Both the position numbers and the translations under genes were made by a program. DNA of 64,000 nt. It comes from Mucilaginibacter phyllosphaerae (GTDB lineage Bacteria > Bacteroidota > Bacteroidia > Sphingobacteriales > Sphingobacteriaceae). Positions within the stretch are counted from its first letter, which is position 1. The number at the start of each line of letters is the position of its first letter. The notes under the pieces were generated by a model. The model had not been told where the DNA came from and did not search any database. It was given only the letters and a program-made list of their open reading frames with translations. The stretch is taken from assembly GCF_004378255.1 (NCBI RefSeq), contig NZ_SNQG01000003.1, positions 62,001-126,000 on the forward strand. Reading direction: 5' to 3'. Positions 25,855-33,926 of the stretch are shown piece by piece.

Positions 25855-26986
25855 GTGCTAACATCGCCACCTCTTCACCCACCAAAGTACCCATAGCTAC
25901 CCCCATGCCGTTACAGCGCACGGCGCAAAAAATATTTGGCTCCAGCTGCTTTACTATCGGGCTTATCTCGTCACCAAAACCCATGATACCGCTCCACCAG
26001 TAATCAATTTCGGCATTCCGACCGGGCAGGATAACTTCATTCAGGTAATCAGTCAGCTTTTGTTGTATAGTATTGGTATGCCCAAATTCCGGTGTTTCTT
26101 CCGCAGCAAAATCAAGGTTACGGCCGCCCCCAAAAAGCACCCGCCCATTGATGTTCCTGAAATAATAATAGCCTTCCTGAAAATGATAGGTTCCTTTAAG
26201 TTTTAAACCCGGTATTGGTTTGGTAACCAGCACTTGCCCCCGGCCGGGTGTAACCTGCAGTTGCGGGTAAAGCTGTTTGGCAAAGGCATTGGTAGCCATA
26301 ATTACTTTTTTTGCCTTAAAGTTTCCCTGCGGAGAAAGGATCCGGATCTGCTCGACTTCATTACAGATAGCAGAAACCGCGCACCCGTTTAACACCATTA
26401 CATCCTGCTGATAACATTTATGCAGCAAGGCCCGCATCATTTTGCCGGTATGTATCTGCCCTTCAAACGGGTTATAAATCATTCGGCTTACACCCGCAAA
26501 GCCAAAACCTGCAATTTTAGCATCAGCAACTGCATAAATGTCAGGCCCATCAATAACCGGGTTTAATAATTTATTTAACCGGGCTATATTATCAACCGCT
26601 TCCGCAGCCTTTAATTCTTCACCCTGCATAAAAAGCTCATAGCCGCCATGCTGGCAATAGTCGATATTTTCATCGCCCAGCTTTTGGCGAAGGCGTTGCA
26701 AACCGCGCCATTTATAATTGGCCAACCGGGCAACGTCATCCTCTGCCGTATGTTTTAAGGCCTCCAACAATTCCGAAACCGTACCAAAACAGGCAAAACC
26801 GGCATTTTTAGTGCTTGCACCACTTGGTAAAAAGCCGCGTTCTAAAACCAGCACCTTCAAAGCCGGCTCGCAGGTTTTTAAATGCAAGGCAGCACTTAGG
26901 CCAACAATACCGCTGCCAATGATGATTATATCGGCGTTATCAATAAATGTGGTACGCTCCCAGTAAGAGAAATTATCGTTGTCCAT
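25826..26986 (-). CDS. FAD-dependent oxidoreductase of the DAO/glycine oxidase family
   Basis: Flavoenzyme of 386 residues that would oxidise an amino acid or similar amine. An N-terminal dinucleotide-binding motif IIGSGIVGLSAAL at about residues 21-33 is followed by the LERGFLPSGASTKNAGF segment typical of DadA/SoxB-like enzymes. The substrate-binding middle region and a second FAD contact near the C-terminus (GMGVAMGTLVGEEVA) are both present. No signal peptide. The substrate is unknown. Its 3' end overlaps the toxin gene by 29 bases on the opposite strand, so the last nine codons coincide with the end of the toxin coding sequence. Confidence 0.88.
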   Translation of the reverse strand: MDNDNFSYWERTTFIDNADIIIIGSGIVGLSAALHLKTCEPALKVLVLERGFLPSGASTKNAGFACFGTVSELLEALKHTAEDDVARLANYKWRGLQRLRQKLGDENIDYCQHGGYELFMQGEELKAAEAVDNIARLNKLLNPVIDGPDIYAVADAKIAGFGFAGVSRMIYNPFEGQIHTGKMMRALLHKCYQQDVMVLNGCAVSAICNEVEQIRILSPQGNFKAKKVIMATNAFAKQLYPQLQVTPGRGQVLVTKPIPGLKLKGTYHFQEGYYYFRNINGRVLFGGGRNLDFAAEETPEFGHTNTIQQKLTDYLNEVILPGRNAEIDYWWSGIMGFGDEISPIVKQLEPNIFCAVRCNGMGVAMGTLVGEEVAMLALNNESVMPI

Positions 26987-27101
26987 CTATTCAAAAGTAA
27001 AAATTCCAAATTCAAAAGCATGCCTGGCGCAATGTATTTGCAACTGCTTTTTAATTAACTGGAATACTTTTTGAAATATGCTGTTACAAAAACTATTGAA
27101 G

Positions 27102-27818
27102 ATGATGAACCTACTATTTATATCCTATAATTCGGCCCTGCTGCTCATGATCGTTATTGCTTTGGTGAGTTTTATTGTGCAGGCCCGTTTCAGAAGTAAA
27201 TTTAAGCAGTATTCAGAAATGCCCCTGCTCTCGGGCTTATCGGGCAAGGATGTAGCCGAGCGGATGCTGAAGGATAACGGCATCTATGATGTTAAAGTTA
27301 TATCTGTAGATGGCCAGTTAACAGACCATTACAACCCCGGAGATAAGACTGTAAACCTGAGCCCCGATGTTTACCATAGCCGCAGTATTGCCGCAGCCGC
27401 TGTTGCCGCGCACGAGTGCGGGCATGCCGTACAGCATGCCAGGGCCTACAGCTGGTTAAGTTTTCGCTCATCTATGGTACCTGTAGTTAACGTGGCATCA
27501 ACCCTAACCCAATGGACGCTGATGATTGGTATTATGCTGTTATTTTTTACACACAGCCCCTTTGTTTTGGCTATTGGTGTTGGCGCGCTGGCACTGGTAA
27601 CACTTTTTAGCTTTATTACTTTACCTGTAGAATTTGACGCCAGCAATCGCGCGCTGGCCTGGCTGAATAATAACTACACTATTATGCAAACACGCGAGGA
27701 GCACGACCAAGCCAAGGACGCACTTTGGTGGGCAGCTATGACCTACGTTGTGGCGGCTTTAAGTTCGTTGGCAACATTGGTTTATTACGCCTCGTTTTTG
27801 TTTAACAGAAGGGATTAA
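27102..27818 (+). CDS. YugP-family membrane zinc metallopeptidase
   Basis: Membrane-embedded zinc peptidase of unknown substrate. The family motif HECGH (HExxH variant) is at about residues 104-108 after the segment YHSRSIAAAAVAAHE. There is an N-terminal membrane helix, and two or three further helices come after the active site. The conserved FDASNRALAWL motif is in the C-terminal part. The length of about 238 residues is typical. The start is uncertain: ATGs occur at 27078, 27102 and 27105; the middle one was chosen because it directly precedes the hydrophobic segment. A monocistronic transcript would end at the hairpin at 27997-28022. Confidence 0.88.
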   Translation: MMNLLFISYNSALLLMIVIALVSFIVQARFRSKFKQYSEMPLLSGLSGKDVAERMLKDNGIYDVKVISVDGQLTDHYNPGDKTVNLSPDVYHSRSIAAAAVAAHECGHAVQHARAYSWLSFRSSMVPVVNVASTLTQWTLMIGIMLLFFTHSPFVLAIGVGALALVTLFSFITLPVEFDASNRALAWLNNNYTIMQTREEHDQAKDALWWAAMTYVVAALSSLATLVYYASFLFNRRD

Positions 27819-28170
27819 GCAGGGCGATAATTATAATTTCAAATAATTTATTTTTAAGTGTAGCATTAACACTAAAGCCTGCGTAATGGCATTAATCGTT
27901 CTATTGATTTTTGCATTACAACGTATTGCATGCCATTTGAGATAGCTGGCCAGCTTCTTCAGGGCACCATAATCTTTAGTTTGATTGTTGTTTAGAAAGG
28001 CTGCCCGCCTCCGGGCAGCCTTTTAATATTTAAAAACCGGCGTTTTTTACAAGTAGCTTTTAATGCCATATATTAAATTTAAATACCTGTTAAACCTTAC
28101 TGCCTCATGCTAATCCTAAGGATGGTGCAGCAAGCGGCATCAGATCAATCCTTATCTTAATTTTAGCATA
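27819..28170 (+). other. Intergenic region with possible small RNA or long 3' UTR
   Basis: The 352-base gap holds no open frame with coding character. A strong terminator at 27997-28025 lies about 180 bases after the upstream stop. Such a distance suggests either a long 3' UTR or a separate small transcript ending there. GATTTTTG (around 27906), one mismatch from the -7 consensus, could start one of about 120 nt. This is inference only. Confidence 0.3.
27997..28025 (+). terminator. Intrinsic terminator
   Basis: AAGGCTGCCCG (27997-28007) pairs perfectly with CGGGCAGCCTT (28012-28022), followed by a T-rich tail on the plus strand. The stem is 11 bp with a 4-base loop. Confidence 0.85.
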
Positions 28171-28812
28171 ATGCCCGTTAAAAATGTTTTTTTATCTGTA
28201 CTGTTAGTAGCATTCTGTTTTTTTTGCCAGGCGCAGGATGCTTATAAACTCAACCTAAGGGTTACCGGCCGCAATGCCTATTTATCATCTATACATTTTA
28301 ACTCTCCTGATTTAACCGTTTATATCGACCCAGTGGGCCGGCTTATACAAGATTATGATGTCCGCGTTAACGATTACTACGACGGCATTGATGACGATGG
28401 CCACAATACCCGCTTTACAACCATTAATAGCCTTGGAATTGAACACTATACAAATTTTGATTGGAACGAATTGCGCGGAAAAATAAAAACAATAGGCGGC
28501 CTAACCGTTATGTATTACGACAGATTTGACCGCGACGAATTAATTGGTAAAATAAAATCTATCGGCGATATAAAGTTTATTTATTATGACCGATTTGACC
28601 GGGATGAACTATTGGGTAAAATAAAATCAATTGGCGATACACACATAACTTATTATGACCGATTTGATGATGATGAACTGATAGGTAAGTTAAAAACTGT
28701 AGGCAATACCCAAATTACCTATTATGACAGGTTTGATGGCGGTTACAATACCGGAAAGGTTAAGGCCATTAACGGCACAACAGCAAACGTGATCTGGCAT
28801 CGTCACCTTTAG
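28171..28812 (+). CDS. Secreted protein with five 23-residue YYDRFD repeats
   Basis: Unrecognised exported protein of 213 residues. A signal peptide ends near CQAQD (about residue 22). From about residue 90 the sequence consists of five tandem units of 23 residues. The core is YYDRFDRDELIGKIKSIGD, with the first and last units more diverged (HYTNFDWNELRGKIKTIGG, YYDRFDGGYNTGKVKAING). Alternating aromatic, charged and glycine positions suggest a solenoid or beta-rich repeat. The DNA repeats have a 69-base period and are diverged at third positions, so the repetition is old and kept at protein level. The N-terminal part (about 25-88) is also rich in Asp and Tyr. The gene is monocistronic, and its function is unknown. 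Confidence 0.8.
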   Translation: MPVKNVFLSVLLVAFCFFCQAQDAYKLNLRVTGRNAYLSSIHFNSPDLTVYIDPVGRLIQDYDVRVNDYYDGIDDDGHNTRFTTINSLGIEHYTNFDWNELRGKIKTIGGLTVMYYDRFDRDELIGKIKSIGDIKFIYYDRFDRDELLGKIKSIGDTHITYYDRFDDDELIGKLKTVGNTQITYYDRFDGGYNTGKVKAINGTTANVIWHRHL

Positions 28813-28824
28813 TTGTGTTATACA

Positions 28825-28853
28825 CAAAAAAGCCCCGGCATTTCTGCCGGGGC
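28825..28853 (-). terminator. Intrinsic terminator of apaG
   Basis: GCCCCGGCA and TGCCGGGGC (28832-28840, 28845-28853) form a perfect 9-bp stem with a 4-base loop. On the minus strand it is followed by six T, so it fits the apaG transcript. Confidence 0.85.
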
Positions 28854-28878
28854 GGTGATATCTTGATTTTGCATCTGT

Positions 28879-29265
28879 TTAATTTAACCTGTACGGTGCA
28901 ATTAAATAAAACTCGGGGATCTGTACATTAAAAACAGCATTATCCAGCAGGCGCTCCATTTGGTATTCGCCTTTCATGCTGCCCATATCGGTTTTCAGGT
29001 TGCAGCCGCTCACATACTCATGCGAATTGCCCGGCTCGATAATGGGCTGCTGGCCAACTACACCTTCGCCTTCCACTTCGCGCTTGGCGCCGTTCGAGTC
29101 GAAAATATACCAGTGCCGGCTTACCAGCCGCACGGCGTAATTGCCCATATTCTCTATACTTACCCGGTAGGCAAACATAAAATGGTCGTTCACCGGGTTA
29201 GAGTATTCGGGCTGGTAAATTGTTTCAACTGAAACCTTAACACCTTCAGTTATCGTAGTGGCCAT
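28879..29265 (-). CDS. apaG: ApaG family protein (DUF525)
   Basis: Small beta-sandwich protein of 128 residues whose cellular role is not settled. The typical features are the start VKVSVETIYQPEYSNP, the Y(R)V..ENMG segment, SRHWYIFDSNG, and the glycine-rich GEGVVGQQPIIEPG that is the family hallmark. The length is the normal one. It lies on the same strand as, and 50 bases downstream of, the dihydrouridine synthase gene, so the two are probably co-transcribed and end at the hairpin that follows. Confidence 0.93.
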   Translation of the reverse strand: MATTITEGVKVSVETIYQPEYSNPVNDHFMFAYRVSIENMGNYAVRLVSRHWYIFDSNGAKREVEGEGVVGQQPIIEPGNSHEYVSGCNLKTDMGSMKGEYQMERLLDNAVFNVQIPEFYLIAPYRLN

Positions 29266-29315
29266 TGTTTTATTATTAAAATCTTATATTCAAATATATA
29301 GCAAGCGAACAAATA

Positions 29316-30308
29316 TTAAGCCATTTCAAAGGCATATTTTTTTGCTACTTCGCCTAATATATCCATAATCTCTTCTACGGTAGCTGCGGTAACAAGTTTC
29401 ATCCTAAACTCTTTAAAATCAGGCACACCCTTAAAGTAATTGCTATAGTGTCGGCGCATTTCAAAAATACCGGTGCGCGGCCCTTTCCACTCCATAGACT
29501 TTTGCAGGTGCGTTTTGCAAACCTCAATACGCTCGGCAATGGTAGGCTTATCTAAATGCTGGCCGGTTTTAAAATAATGCTTAATCTCGCGGAAGATCCA
29601 CGGATAACCTATGGCGGCACGGCCTATCATCATCCCATCTACCTCGTACTGCATGCGCCATTCGGCAGCCTTCTCGGGCGAATCGATGTCACCATTGCCA
29701 AATATCGGGATCCTGATGCGCGGGTTCTTTTTAATATCACGGATCATGCTCCAGTCGGCAACACCTTTATACATTTGCGCACGGGTGCGGCCGTGTATGG
29801 TTAGCGCTTTGATACCTACATCCTGCAGGCGCTCGGCAACCTCATATACGTTTTTGGTATTATCATCCCAGCCCAGCCGGGTTTTTACCGTAACCGGTAA
29901 ATGGGTAGCCCCTACAACCGCTTTGGTCATGGCAACCATTTTATCAATATCCTGCAGCAGGCTGGCACCGGCACCACGGCATGCCACCTGTTTAACCGGG
30001 CAGCCATAGTTAATATCCATCAGGTCGGGCCCGGCAAGGGATGCTATTTCGGTAGCTTCGCGCATATGGTCGATATCGCTGCCAAAGATCTGGATGCCTA
30101 TCGGGCGCTCATACTCAAAAATATCCAGTTTTTGGCGGCTTTTGGCGGCATCGCGTATCAATCCTTCAGACGATATGAACTCCGTGTACATCATATCCGC
30201 GCCGTTTTGCTTGCATACATAACGAAACGGCGGATCGCTCACATCCTCCATCGGCGCCAGCAACAGCGGGAATTCTCCTAATTCAATATTTCCTATTTGT
30301 ACAGACAT
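29316..30308 (-). CDS. dusB: tRNA-dihydrouridine synthase (DusB-like)
   Basis: FMN-dependent enzyme that reduces uridines in the D-loop of tRNA. The 330-residue TIM-barrel protein has the start APMEDVSDPPFR, the catalytic-Cys motif DINYGCPVKQVACRGAGASLL (Cys103), the FMN-binding segments TVKTRLGWDD and TIHGRTRAQMYKG, and GNGDIDSPEKA further on. The C-terminal helical domain is normal. It is divergent from the CPBP protease gene, and a -7 box lies 18-25 bases upstream of its ATG. Confidence 0.95.
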   Translation of the reverse strand: MSVQIGNIELGEFPLLLAPMEDVSDPPFRYVCKQNGADMMYTEFISSEGLIRDAAKSRQKLDIFEYERPIGIQIFGSDIDHMREATEIASLAGPDLMDINYGCPVKQVACRGAGASLLQDIDKMVAMTKAVVGATHLPVTVKTRLGWDDNTKNVYEVAERLQDVGIKALTIHGRTRAQMYKGVADWSMIRDIKKNPRIRIPIFGNGDIDSPEKAAEWRMQYEVDGMMIGRAAIGYPWIFREIKHYFKTGQHLDKPTIAERIEVCKTHLQKSMEWKGPRTGIFEMRRHYSNYFKGVPDFKEFRMKLVTAATVEEIMDILGEVAKKYAFEMA

Positions 30309-30325
30309 GCTTATATTTAACCCTG

Positions 30326-30333
30326 CAAATTTA
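30326..30333 (-). promoter_or_regulatory. -7 promoter box of the dus-apaG transcript
   Basis: The minus strand reads TAAATTTG, an exact match to TAnnTTTG, 17 bases upstream of the dus ATG. No clear TTG at the -33 position. Confidence 0.5.
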
Positions 30334-30348
30334 CGAAATTTAAGCTAT

Positions 30349-31290
30349 ATGATGAAAAGCACTGTAAATCAAACATCTCCGGCCAGACAATTCCTTTACT
30401 TTGTAGTGCTGTTTGCCGGGATATTTGTGTTGTTTAACGTTATTGGCCTCGCCCTTATTGGTTTATTTTACGGGTTTGACCTGTTGATGAACATTGGCCG
30501 CCTGAATTTTAGCGACCCGCAAACTGTACCTGCGCTATACCTGCTTCAGATAGTAACCACCACTATTCCGCTTTTTGCAGCACCTGTTGTGTTTGCTTAC
30601 TGGCTTACCCCAACACCGCGTGCATACTTAAAACCTACACTCAAGTTCCCGCTATGGCTTTGGATAATTGCCTTCTTTGTTATGCTGATATCATCGCCAC
30701 TTATTGAGCTTTTAAGCAATTTAAACCAGCAAATGGTATTGCCCGGCTGGCTTAACGGCATAGAGCGCTGGATGAAAGAAAGCGAGGAGAACGCCAAACG
30801 CATAACCAACGCCATTTTGCAGATGAAAACACCGTTTGATTGTATTAAAAACGTTTTCCTGATAGGCTTTTTAACTGCCATTGCCGAAGAGTTTTTGTTT
30901 AGGGGCGGTATGCAAACCATTTTATTGAACTGGATAAAAAAACCACACACCGCCATTTGGGTAACTGCTGCTATTTTCAGCGCGTTCCACCTGGAGTTTT
31001 ACGGCTTTTTACCACGCATGCTGCTTGGCGCGTTGTTTGGCTACTTTGTTTACTACAGCGGCAGCATCTGGCCCGCTGTATGGGGCCATTTTTTAAATAA
31101 CGCTACTGCTGTAATTGCAACTTATTTATATCAGCAAAAACAAATAAAGCTAAACCCCGATGCGCAGAACATTTTTAGTTGGTGGCAATATGTATTTAGC
31201 GCGGTAATTATTTTAGTTTTGCTATTAGTTTATAAAAAGGTAGCACAGGGCAAGCAAAACCCTGCATTAAATGGAGAAGAATTGGGTTAA
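30349..31290 (+). CDS. CPBP family intramembrane metalloprotease
   Basis: Membrane protease of the CAAX/Abi type with about seven membrane segments. The three family motifs are present: EExxxR (EEFLFRGG, Glu180, Glu181, Arg185), FxxxH (IFSAFHLEFYG), and HxxxN near the end (HFLNNATA). Such proteins can be prenyl-protein or signal-protein proteases; a substrate cannot be told here. ATG codons at 30349 and 30352 are adjacent, and an upstream in-frame ATG at 30307 would add 14 residues but overlaps the dus start. The gene begins an operon with DUF2007 (20-base overlap), cdsA and psd. Confidence 0.9.
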   Translation: MMKSTVNQTSPARQFLYFVVLFAGIFVLFNVIGLALIGLFYGFDLLMNIGRLNFSDPQTVPALYLLQIVTTTIPLFAAPVVFAYWLTPTPRAYLKPTLKFPLWLWIIAFFVMLISSPLIELLSNLNQQMVLPGWLNGIERWMKESEENAKRITNAILQMKTPFDCIKNVFLIGFLTAIAEEFLFRGGMQTILLNWIKKPHTAIWVTAAIFSAFHLEFYGFLPRMLLGALFGYFVYYSGSIWPAVWGHFLNNATAVIATYLYQQKQIKLNPDAQNIFSWWQYVFSAVIILVLLLVYKKVAQGKQNPALNGEELG

Positions 31291-31483
31291 GATCTTTACA
31301 TCTTCAAATTATTATCAGTCGGAAATTGTGAAACAGGTGCTTACCGGGTACCAGATAGACGCGGTATTGCTAAACCGGCAGGCATCATCACACCAGGCTT
31401 TTGGCGATATTGAAGTGTATGTGCACCAGGAAAACTTTAGCAATGCTATCGAAATAATGATTTTGAACCAGATCAGTTTATGA
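31271..31483 (+). CDS. DUF2007 domain protein
   Basis: Cytoplasmic protein of 70 residues. The pattern WVKIFTSSNYYQSEIVKQVL...VLLNRQ...GDIEVYVHQENFSNA is typical of DUF2007, a small domain thought to be regulatory. The start overlaps the end of the CPBP protease gene by 20 bases, and the stop overlaps the cdsA start (ATGA), which suggests tight translational coupling inside the membrane-lipid operon. Confidence 0.85.
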   Translation: MEKNWVKIFTSSNYYQSEIVKQVLTGYQIDAVLLNRQASSHQAFGDIEVYVHQENFSNAIEIMILNQISL

Positions 31484-32292
31484 AAACACGCGCCATAACC
31501 GGCTTTTTTTTTATCATCGTAATGGTTGGCTCGGTACTGCTGGGCCACAACGCTTTCGGTGCATTTTATTTGATCCTGAGCCTGCTTTGCCTGCACGAGT
31601 TTTACGGCCTTAATATTAAAAGCGGCTTGCAGCCCAACCGGGCATCGGGCTTTGTGAACGCCATTTTTATCTATTCTATTTTTGCCGTAATGGTATATCA
31701 CGACAGGCCCATATACCACAGCCTGTTGTTTTTACTTACGCTTACCTTTAGCGCCATATTTATACAGGAATTGTTTAAAATAACCGTAGCGCCGCTTACC
31801 AATATTGCCTACACGATATTAGGGCTGATATTTGTGACCGTACCCTTTACATTTTTCCATGCACTGGCCTTTATTAACGGGCCGTTTAATTTTCATTATC
31901 CGCTGGCATTTTTGCTGATGCTTTGGGCTAATGATACCGGGGCCTATTTGGTGGGGATGAATTTTGGCCGTACCAAGTTATTTGAACGCCACTCGCCTAA
32001 AAAAACCTGGGAAGGGTTTATCGGCGGCGTGGTTATCAGCGGCGGTGTGGGTTATCTTATCAGCCTGTATTTCCCGGAGCTCGACTGGAAGCACTGGGTA
32101 TCTGTAGGCATCCTGATCTCGTTCTTCGGCACCCTGGGCGACCTGATCGAATCGATGTTTAAACGCAGCATCAATGTAAAAGACTCGGGCGGTATATTGC
32201 CGGGGCACGGGGGCCTGCTGGATAGGTTTGACGGTTTCCTGCTGGCTGCACCCATTGTTTATACATACTTGTACTTTGTAGTAAATGTTTAA
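31480..32292 (+). CDS. cdsA: Phosphatidate cytidylyltransferase
   Basis: Integral membrane enzyme that converts phosphatidic acid and CTP to CDP-diacylglycerol, the precursor of all phospholipids. The 270-residue protein has about seven membrane segments. The C-terminal CDS signature (SMFKRSINVKDSGGILPGHGG followed by LLDRFDG) is complete. The start overlaps the DUF2007 stop by four bases, and psd follows 27 bases later, so two consecutive steps of phosphatidylethanolamine synthesis are encoded in the same operon; the intervening enzyme (PssA) is not in the window. Confidence 0.96.
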   Translation: MKTRAITGFFFIIVMVGSVLLGHNAFGAFYLILSLLCLHEFYGLNIKSGLQPNRASGFVNAIFIYSIFAVMVYHDRPIYHSLLFLLTLTFSAIFIQELFKITVAPLTNIAYTILGLIFVTVPFTFFHALAFINGPFNFHYPLAFLLMLWANDTGAYLVGMNFGRTKLFERHSPKKTWEGFIGGVVISGGVGYLISLYFPELDWKHWVSVGILISFFGTLGDLIESMFKRSINVKDSGGILPGHGGLLDRFDGFLLAAPIVYTYLYFVVNV

Positions 32293-32297
32293 TTTTG
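32269..32297 (+). promoter_or_regulatory. Possible internal promoter of psd
   Basis: TTG (32269-32271), an 18-base spacer and TAATTTTG (32290-32297) fit the phylum's promoter motif. The box ends 22 bases before the psd ATG. It overlaps the end of cdsA, so psd could have its own transcript. Confidence 0.45.
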
Positions 32298-32319
32298 TAG
32301 AAACTTATATATCAATATA

Positions 32320-33210
32320 ATGACTTTTCATAAAGAAGGATATACATCACTTGCCGTAACCGTACTATTTATATTTGTGCTGAATGCACTGATACAATTT
32401 TATTTTCCGGATGCGTATGTAGTTAAATGGATCATATACATCCTGTCGTTTTTACTGTTTGTAACTATTGTACAGTTTTTTCGCAGCCCTACCCTACACA
32501 TCAGCCCCAACGAATTGGAGGTGCTTTGCCCGGCAGACGGCAAAGTTGTTGTAATTGAAGAAACAGATGAGCCTGAATTTTTAAAAGACAGGCGCATACA
32601 GCTTTCGGTGTTTATGTCGCCCATAAATGTGCATGTAAACCGCAACCCCATCAGCGGCGTAGTTAAATATTTTAAATACCATCCGGGTAAATACCTGGTG
32701 GCATGGCACCCAAAATCATCCACAGAAAACGAGCGTACAACCGTTGTAACCGAGAATAGCAATGGCACACAGATATTGTTCCGCCAGATAGCGGGCGCAT
32801 TGGCTCGCCGCATTGTATGGTATGTAAAAGAAGGTGATGTGGTGGAGCAAGGCCAGCAATTCGGCTTTATCAAATTTGGATCAAGGGTGGACATTTTTCT
32901 GCCTCTGGGCACCAAAATAAATGTAGAACTTAACCAGGTAGTTAAAGGTGGCCGCACAGTTTTAGCCGAACTGACTAACACGCAACCGGCAGCAGAGCTT
33001 ACATCTGATGTGATAGCGGAAACACATATACCTGACCACACCGAGCCATTATCTGACGCGCACGGTGAAGAAACATTGGTTATTGAGCATGAGGCAGAAA
33101 AGGCCAAACCCGCAGCGCCAAAAAAACCGATAGCTAAGGCTAAAGCAGCTGTTACCCCCGCAAAAAAGCCGGCAGCAGCCAAAACCCCCAATAAAAAAGA
33201 CGATAAATAA
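32320..33210 (+). CDS. psd: Phosphatidylserine decarboxylase, short type, with Lys/Ala/Pro-rich tail
   Basis: Makes phosphatidylethanolamine from phosphatidylserine at the inner membrane. The core of about 220 residues has N-terminal membrane segments (about 15-55), the region MSPINVHVNRNPISG, and the self-cleavage site IKFGS (Gly187-Ser188), where the pyruvoyl group forms. This matches the short decarboxylase form rather than the long form with LGST. Residues about 222-296 form an unusual extra tail, first acidic, then a low-complexity stretch of Lys, Ala and Pro. The tail should be on the same side as the alpha chain and could bind acidic lipid heads or nucleic acid; this is inference. A terminator follows. 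Confidence 0.93.
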   Translation: MTFHKEGYTSLAVTVLFIFVLNALIQFYFPDAYVVKWIIYILSFLLFVTIVQFFRSPTLHISPNELEVLCPADGKVVVIEETDEPEFLKDRRIQLSVFMSPINVHVNRNPISGVVKYFKYHPGKYLVAWHPKSSTENERTTVVTENSNGTQILFRQIAGALARRIVWYVKEGDVVEQGQQFGFIKFGSRVDIFLPLGTKINVELNQVVKGGRTVLAELTNTQPAAELTSDVIAETHIPDHTEPLSDAHGEETLVIEHEAEKAKPAAPKKPIAKAKAAVTPAKKPAAAKTPNKKDDK

Positions 33211-33230
33211 ATTTCACCTACAGTTATAAC

Positions 33231-33270
33231 AAAGGGCCCTGGTGTAATATACCGGGGCCCTTTGTTTTTA
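33231..33270 (+). terminator. Intrinsic terminator of the lipid operon
   Basis: AAAGGGCCC at 33231-33239 pairs with GGGCCCTTT at 33255-33263, with additional pairing inward. A T-rich tail (TTGTTTTTA) follows on the plus strand. Confidence 0.85.
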
Positions 33271-33284
33271 GGCTGATTATTTAA

Positions 33285-33840
33285 CTGCTAATAGTTGAAC
33301 AGGCTCAATCATCGAGTCGATCAGTCTTAAACTTAGCGCAGCGACTGAAGGCGGCCAATGGTTCGGCAGGCTCACCAGGACATATTCCACCATTACAATC
33401 CCACCATGTCCGTCTGAGCTTGTCGAAGACTTGGCAAAGCGGCTAATGGTTCGACAGGCTCACCATGACATTCCTCCACCATGAGAATCCTCACCATGTT
33501 AGTCTGAGCATGTCGAAGACTTGGCAAAGCGGCTAATGGTTCGACAGGCTCACCAGGACAGGATACAACATTACAACTCCCTCCATGTTAGTCTGAGCTT
33601 GTCGAAGGATTAATAAAGCGGCTAATGGTTCGACAGGCTCACCATGACACATTCCATCATTACAACCCCCACCATGTCAGTCTGAGCTTGTCGAAGACTT
33701 GGCAAAGCGGCTAATGGTTCGACAGGCTCATCATGACAGGATAAACAAATATGTCAGTCTGAGCTTGTCGAAGACTTGACAAAGCGGCTAATGGTTCGAC
33801 AGGCTCACCATAACATATTCTACCATTACAACCCAACACC
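33285..33840. repeat. Tandem array of about 89-bp palindromic (REP-like) repeats
   Basis: Six units with starts of the segment GCGGCTAATGGTTCGACAGG at about 33351, 33439, 33529, 33618, 33707 and 33784 (spacing 88, 90, 89, 89 and 77), plus a degenerate copy at 33285. Each unit has an arm GTCTGAGCTTGTCGAAG and an inverted arm TTCGACAGGCTCACC about 22 bases apart, which can form a stem. The sequence between the units, ending in ACAACCC-ACCATGTC, is less conserved. No open frame or promoter was found in it. Confidence 0.85.
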
Positions 33841-33880
33841 CTAATGTTATCAGTAACCACCAAAAATATCCGCACAAAAA

Positions 33881-33905
33881 AAGCCGAACGTTATGGGTTC
33901 GGCTT
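33881..33905. terminator. Intrinsic terminator of the response regulator gene
   Basis: AAGCCGAAC pairs with GTTCGGCTT around a 7-base loop. Long T-tracts occur on both sides; on the minus strand seven T follow the stem. Confidence 0.85.
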
Positions 33906-33926
33906 GTCTGTTTTTTTTTAAATTGA

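Noticed and set aside
28171..28812. YYDRFD repeats considered as Rhs/YD repeats
   Set aside because: YD repeats have a different core and much longer proteins; the period of 23 and the Gly-Lys-Ile-Lys part do not fit.
32400..33191. Long open frame (263 codons) on the minus strand opposite psd
   Set aside because: It is a mirror of the low-complexity Lys/Ala/Pro tail and of psd codon bias; the plus-strand protein shows clear family motifs.
33285..33840. Regular repeats considered as a CRISPR array
   Set aside because: The unit is about 89 bases, palindromic, with most of the unit conserved and no unique spacers of 30-40 bases; no cas genes are nearby.
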